From an uncultured Eubacteriales bacterium (lineage in GTDB: Bacteria > Bacillota > Clostridia > Lachnospirales > Lachnospiraceae): a DNA stretch of 9,401 nucleotides. The stretch spans positions 1 through 9,401 of the forward strand of contig ONWL01000130.1 in assembly GCA_900321525.1 (NCBI GenBank), written 5' to 3'. A program made the translations under genes and the position numbers. The notes under the pieces were generated by a model. The model was not told the origin of the DNA and did no database searches. It saw only the letters and a list, made by a program, of their open reading frames with translations. Position 1 is the stretch's first letter; each line of letters opens with the position of its first letter. Of the stretch, positions 6,749 through 9,401 are shown one piece after another.

Positions 6749-7774
6749 CTACTCCTTTTCTCCCTGCTGCTTACAGGATTTCACACTCTCCCGTACTACC
6801 AGCGAAACCGGCAGCACCACTTTGGTTTGGGCACAGGTACCCTCTTTCAACTTTTGCAGCATTTCAATTGCCGTTTTGGCTCTCAGAAAATCATCCTGCC
6901 GGATGGTGGTCAATGGCGGTATACTCTCTGCACTGGTTCTGTTGTCATCAAAGCCAATCACCGACACATCTTCCGGCACCCGGACTCCCTGACTCTGCAA
7001 AAACTGCATCAATTCTATGGCATACACATCCGAAACCGCAAACACTGCTGTGTACTGCCCCCATCTGGCGAACTGCTTCCGATACAAACAAAGCCGCTGT
7101 TCCTTCTCCATAGGTACTACCATGCGTTCAGTCCGGTCTGCTCCAAAAGCAGCCGCACAGCCATCCATTCGCTCCTTGTCCATACAGATCACATTGTCTG
7201 AAATGCACAGTACTTTTTCGTGTCCCATTTCCCGCAAATACGCACCTGCCTGGTATCCCCCGTCATAATGGTCGATGGTCACATTGCAGATTTTCTCTGT
7301 TTCCGGAAAATATCCATCGTACACCACAAAAGGGATGTGCATCTGCTCTCTTAACTTCTGATAATCCTGCTCACAAAAGCCAATGAGCACCAGCCCTTCC
7401 ATGTTCCACATAGAGGCAATGCGGATGATGGCATTCCAGTCAGTGGTCAGCTTCACCATCATAAAACAGCCTGCCTGATCAATTTCTTTTGACAGGGCAT
7501 TTAAGGATGCGGCAATGAATCCATCTTCCAATGTACGGCCCTCATACTTTTTATGGTCATGAATCACCACACCGATCAGTTTGGAACTGTTTTGTGCCAG
7601 CAAAATCCCAGCCATATTTGGAATATAATTCTTCTCCTCCAACAGTTGCTGGACACGCTTCACCGTTTCGTCCGAAATCTTTCTGGTCTTTCCATGAATC
7701 ACATTGGACACGGTAGCCGTGCTGACCCCCAGTTCCTCTGCAATGTCCACGATTCGTACTCTCTCCTCTCCCAT
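6749..7774 (-). CDS. LacI-family transcriptional repressor
   Basis: The protein has 341 residues, the standard LacI/GalR length. The N-terminal helix-turn-helix spans about 8-27 (IVDIAEELGVSTATVSNVIH), followed by the conserved ISDETVKRVQQL and the hinge helix around NMAGILLAQ at 53-61 with its minor-groove leucine. Residues from about 65 on form a periplasmic-binding-protein-like effector domain, with VSDVYAIELMQFL and VPEDVSVIGFDDN as usual family landmarks. The effector is probably a small sugar-like ligand by family precedent, but a LacI protein heading an efflux and acetyltransferase run is unusual. The start has AAAGGAGG eight bases upstream. It most likely represses its own operon, including the MATE gene 30 bases downstream. 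A 12-bp inverted repeat in its promoter region is a candidate operator. Confidence 0.92.
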   Translation of the reverse strand: MGEERVRIVDIAEELGVSTATVSNVIHGKTRKISDETVKRVQQLLEEKNYIPNMAGILLAQNSSKLIGVVIHDHKKYEGRTLEDGFIAASLNALSKEIDQAGCFMMVKLTTDWNAIIRIASMWNMEGLVLIGFCEQDYQKLREQMHIPFVVYDGYFPETEKICNVTIDHYDGGYQAGAYLREMGHEKVLCISDNVICMDKERMDGCAAAFGADRTERMVVPMEKEQRLCLYRKQFARWGQYTAVFAVSDVYAIELMQFLQSQGVRVPEDVSVIGFDDNRTSAESIPPLTTIRQDDFLRAKTAIEMLQKLKEGTCAQTKVVLPVSLVVRESVKSCKQQGEKE

Positions 7775-7797
7775 GCTTCCTTCCTCCTTTCACAGTT

Positions 7798-7845
7798 TTG
7801 CGGTTCTGTTGTCTTCATCTTAATGAAAAACAGACAGAACCGCAA
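7798..7845. repeat. Perfect 12-bp inverted repeat in the LacI promoter region
   Basis: TTGCGGTTCTGT (7798-7809) is perfectly complementary to ACAGAACCGCAA (7834-7845). The 24-base spacer itself contains a small hairpin, TTCAT-CTTA-ATGAA (7813-7826). On neither strand does a T run follow, so it is not an intrinsic terminator. It lies 24 bases upstream of the LacI start, where an operator for autoregulation would be expected. The arms are too far apart for the classic compact LacI operator, but two half-sites bound by separate dimers or another regulator are possible. Confidence 0.5.
7816..7844 (-). promoter_or_regulatory. Weak candidate promoter for the LacI gene
   Basis: On the minus strand TTGCGG (about 7845-7840) and TAAGAT (about 7822-7817) are 17 bases apart. 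Both are only four-of-six matches. The -35 falls inside one arm of the inverted repeat and the start point would fall in the other arm, which would suit repressor control. Boundaries are approximate. Confidence 0.25.
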
Positions 7846-7904
7846 GAGATTAAACGCATAACCCATACCAAAAATCACAAGCTGTTTTTGTATCATTTGC
7901 CCTG

Positions 7905-8429
7905 TTATCGTGCTGTGGAACCTGCATAATCAATGCCCGGCAGTTGGTACGATTCCTTCCAGTCATACTGGCTGATCTTCCCCAACTCACAGGTATGGTC
8001 ATAATCGGGAAAATGGAGAAAATACCCATAACCAATGTCAATGCCTACATGCCCTGCTTTCCAAAGCATAGACCCTGCCACTCCCTTTTCCGGTGTGGTG
8101 CGATGCAGTCCCTTCCCCCGCAGATCAGAAGATGTAAGATAAATGTTCATCCCTGTCACTGCCGTCACAAATCCACCGCAGTCAAACACATACTTTCCCG
8201 ATGCTCCGTCTCGCAGCCAGTGTGCAAAACTCTTGTTATTGTGATAGGACTTGTAATAATCATAATTATATTGAAACTCATCCGCTTTTTGCCCATCCCC
8301 AGACAGACAGTAGGTAAACCTGTCCCGATGATAAAAGATTGCCATTGCATTCTTCACCACATCATCCCAGGTTTTCGGGGCGGCAGTCCAGCGGTCACTG
8401 GTTTGAAAAATCTCTCTAAAATCTCCCAT
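7905..8429 (-). CDS. NlpC/P60 (C40)-like cysteine hydrolase without signal peptide
   Basis: From the ATG at 8429 the protein has 174 residues. The catalytic motif is FDCGGF with Cys84. AGHVGIDIGYGYFLHF carries His127 and a probable third residue His139, the usual order Cys-His-His of NlpC/P60 peptidases. The family usually cleaves stem peptides in peptidoglycan, and related clostridial and phage endolysin domains share the short GHVGI-type block. There is no signal peptide, transmembrane helix or wall-binding repeat, so the product stays in the cytosol unless released by lysis or another route. A GTG start six codons upstream (8447) is possible, but AGGAAGG five bases before the ATG favours 8429. 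It starts 42 bases after the minus-strand terminator stem at 8475-8500. Its genomic partner is unclear; LacI lies 130 bases downstream. Confidence 0.75.
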   Translation of the reverse strand: MGDFREIFQTSDRWTAAPKTWDDVVKNAMAIFYHRDRFTYCLSGDGQKADEFQYNYDYYKSYHNNKSFAHWLRDGASGKYVFDCGGFVTAVTGMNIYLTSSDLRGKGLHRTTPEKGVAGSMLWKAGHVGIDIGYGYFLHFPDYDHTCELGKISQYDWKESYQLPGIDYAGSTAR

Positions 8430-8461
8430 ACCATCCTTCCTTTTCACATGCTTCTTAATCT

Positions 8462-8491
8462 AACATATGCAAAACGGTTCCGGCTTGTCAG
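8462..8491 (-). promoter_or_regulatory. Candidate promoter of the NlpC/P60 gene, overlapping the terminator
   Basis: On the minus strand CTGACA (8491-8486) is a five-of-six -35 match lying in the terminator loop. TATGTT (8467-8462) is a four-of-six -10 match, with 18 bases between them. If real, the same DNA ends the upstream RNA and starts the hydrolase mRNA. The alternative is read-through from the RNA gene. Confidence 0.3.
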
Positions 8492-8500
8492 CCGGAACCG
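8471..8500 (-). terminator. Intrinsic terminator of the structured RNA
   Basis: An 11-bp perfect GC-rich stem (CGGTTCCGGCT at 8475-8485 against AGCCGGAACCG at 8490-8500) has a four-base loop and is followed on the minus strand by TTTT (8474-8471). No T run follows on the plus strand, so it serves minus-strand transcription from the right. The short T run makes it moderately strong. Confidence 0.75.
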
Positions 8501-8942
8501 CAGGAAGGAAACTGTATTGCTTCTTTTCTATATTCAAATTAATGATTACCGAAAGCGCTGCCCTGCTCGAACCTGATGCAGAACAACTCCAATGCCCTAG
8601 AACGGGCAACTCTCATTTCCACGCTATCCCCTCAAAACCCCTTATTTTCCAACGGTTTCAGAAGCCGTTTTTGCAGGTATTTTTCAGAAGCTCCATCTGC
8701 ATAGGTGATGGCTCTCGTGGAAAGAGACACTTGGTAACGACCGATCTGTGCGGATCGCTACTGCGATTCTTTTAAGGTGGAATCTGGACTTTCTCGTCTT
8801 TGGAACACTTTCCAAACCATACGCGCAGCTACAACGTTGCCAGACCATATGACTTGCAAAATGCCGGACACGCAACTCCTACCCTGCTGTGGCTATGCAC
8901 AGCACGCACCGATGACGAAAGCGCGATTCTTTCGTCATTTCC
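8471..8942 (-). ncRNA. Candidate large structured noncoding RNA, about 470 nt
   Basis: This is a minus-strand unit with its own promoter (8949-8978) and terminator (8475-8500) and no credible gene in any frame. It is packed with local hairpins: a perfect 10-bp stem at the 5' end (8938-8929 with 8921-8912), 7 bp at 8904-8898/8891-8885, 7 bp at 8816-8810/8805-8799, 5 bp at 8767-8763/8758-8754, 5 bp at 8669-8665/8655-8651, 5 bp at 8608-8604/8597-8593 and 4 bp at 8581-8578/8566-8563. I could not match it to a known class. The GAGGAAAGTCC and ACAGAA signatures of RNase P RNA are absent, although GAGAAAGTCC at about 8795-8786 is a partial look-alike. No tmRNA ends are visible. A member of an ornate large RNA class or a new family are both possible. 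RNA ends are estimates. Confidence 0.6.
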
Positions 8943-8948
8943 ATGTTT

Positions 8949-8978
8949 AGTATACTATTTTTTCAACTGTCATGTAAG
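8949..8978 (-). promoter_or_regulatory. Promoter of the candidate structured RNA
   Basis: On the minus strand TATACT (8954-8949) is a strong -10 and CTTACA (8978-8973) a four-of-six -35, with 18 bases between. Predicted transcription start is near 8942, just before the perfect 5' hairpin. TAGTATACTA is itself palindromic, so a plus-strand -10 exists by symmetry, but I see no gene for it to serve. Confidence 0.5.
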
Positions 8979-9024
8979 AGATTTCTCTATAATTCACCCA
9001 GAAAACAACTGTTATTTTTCATAC

Positions 9025-9060
9025 AAAAAAGCTGCTGCACAACCGTACAACAGCCTTTTT
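9025..9060 (-). terminator. gdhA: Intrinsic terminator of gdhA
   Basis: Starting about 33 bases after the gdhA stop, GGCTGTTGT and GTGCAGCAGC form a stem flanked by A and T runs, and TTTTTT ends it on the minus strand. Three of the pairs are G-U in minus-strand RNA and become C-A mismatches in plus-strand RNA, which shows that the minus strand is the functional one. Confidence 0.8.
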
Positions 9061-9092
9061 GTTATTTTTATTTTTCAGAGATTCGTCTAAAA

Positions 9093-9401
9093 TTAATAAG
9101 CACCCTGTGCGATCATTGCATCTACTACTTTCTCAAAGCCTGCAATGTTAGCACCGGCTACGAAGTTGTCTTCCATGCCGTAACGCTTTGCAGCATCATC
9201 GATGTTGTGATAGATGTTGATCATGATCTGCTCTAACTTTGCATCTACTTCCTCGAATGTCCAGCTCAGTCTCTCGCTGTTCTGAGACATCTCCAGTGCG
9301 GATGTTGCAACACCACCTGCATTTGCAGCCTTACCACAAACGAACAGTACACCGTTCTCCTGTAAGTACTTGGTTGCATCAATGGTAGTAGGCATATTTG
9401 C
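9093..9401 (-). CDS. gdhA: NADP-type glutamate dehydrogenase, C-terminal part (cut by window edge)
   Basis: This is the last 102 residues of a hexameric glutamate dehydrogenase; the gene continues beyond the right edge. The segments NMPTTIDATKYLQENGV, GKAANAGGVATSALEMSQNS and RLSWTFEEVDAKLEQIM are hallmarks of the NADP-dependent family of about 445 residues. The enzyme interconverts 2-oxoglutarate plus ammonia and glutamate in the cytosol, usually for ammonia assimilation when NADPH is the cofactor. The coenzyme-binding region is outside the window, so NADP use is taken from family resemblance. An ATG at 9395 inside the frame is an internal methionine, not the start. A well-formed terminator follows, so gdhA is the end of its transcript. 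Confidence 0.95.
   Translation of the reverse strand, partial: ANMPTTIDATKYLQENGVLFVCGKAANAGGVATSALEMSQNSERLSWTFEEVDAKLEQIMINIYHNIDDAAKRYGMEDNFVAGANIAGFEKVVDAMIAQGAY

Noticed and set aside
7798..7845. Intrinsic terminator for the NlpC/P60 gene
   Set aside because: The stem has a 24-base loop and no T run follows on either strand.
7944..8576. A 210-codon plus-strand open frame opposite the NlpC/P60 gene
   Set aside because: The composition is that of an antisense shadow (many Cys, His and Ile runs). The minus-strand frame has catalytic motifs and a ribosome binding site.
8467..8775. A 102-codon plus-strand open frame across the 3' half of the RNA region
   Set aside because: It lies across a terminator stem, has no ribosome binding site and no recognisable protein pattern, and competes with a better RNA explanation on the other strand.
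8471..8942. RNase P RNA, suggested by GAGAAAGTCC on the minus strand at about 8795-8786
   Set aside because: The universal block is GAGGAAAGTCC, and it must be matched by an ACAGAA block near the 3' end. The second block is absent and the first is imperfect.
8471..8942. tmRNA, suggested by a GGTTCGAGC T-loop-like word near 8572
   Set aside because: No tRNA-like 5' partner, no CCA-type end before the terminator and no tag reading frame with the usual ending are visible.

Overview
The window looks like part of the chromosome of a Gram-positive gut anaerobe, most likely a Lachnospiraceae-type member of the Bacillota. This rests on the strong AGGAGG-type ribosome binding sites, tightly spaced gene runs, a CD3324-family regulator and the style of the clostridial proteins. 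The assignment is an inference from protein character, not from a marker gene. No rRNA, tRNA, CRISPR array, insertion sequence or phage structural gene is visible.

Left part (1-2873), plus strand. A leader with a plausible promoter and a 9-bp inverted repeat precedes an SDR oxidoreductase resembling gluconate 5-dehydrogenase. Then follow a 49-residue single-pass membrane peptide, an Fsr-like MFS transporter and a 117-residue four-helix membrane protein. The spacing fits one transcript. The last three look like a membrane-protein set that travels together.

Middle part (2874-7774), minus strand, so transcription runs from high to low coordinates. A LacI-type repressor is followed by a MATE efflux pump, an AAC(3)-family aminoglycoside acetyltransferase broken by a frameshift, a CD3324-family small regulator, a degraded coding stretch and a GNAT acetyltransferase. 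This is a drug-efflux and acetyltransferase island in partial decay: one gene is frameshifted and a second coding region carries a stop plus a frameshift. The CD3324 gene has its own near-consensus promoter and a leader in which hairpins can hide its ribosome binding site.

Right part (7775-9401), minus strand. At the edge lies the C-terminal quarter of NADP-type glutamate dehydrogenase (gdhA) with its own terminator. About 120 bases further on there is a promoter, about 470 bases without a credible gene but rich in hairpins, and an 11-bp stem terminator. This is best explained as an independent large structured RNA. It does not show the signatures of RNase P RNA or tmRNA as I know them, and it is the most interesting item in the window. 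Immediately downstream is a cytosolic NlpC/P60-like cysteine hydrolase gene, then the LacI promoter region, which carries a 12-bp perfect inverted repeat.
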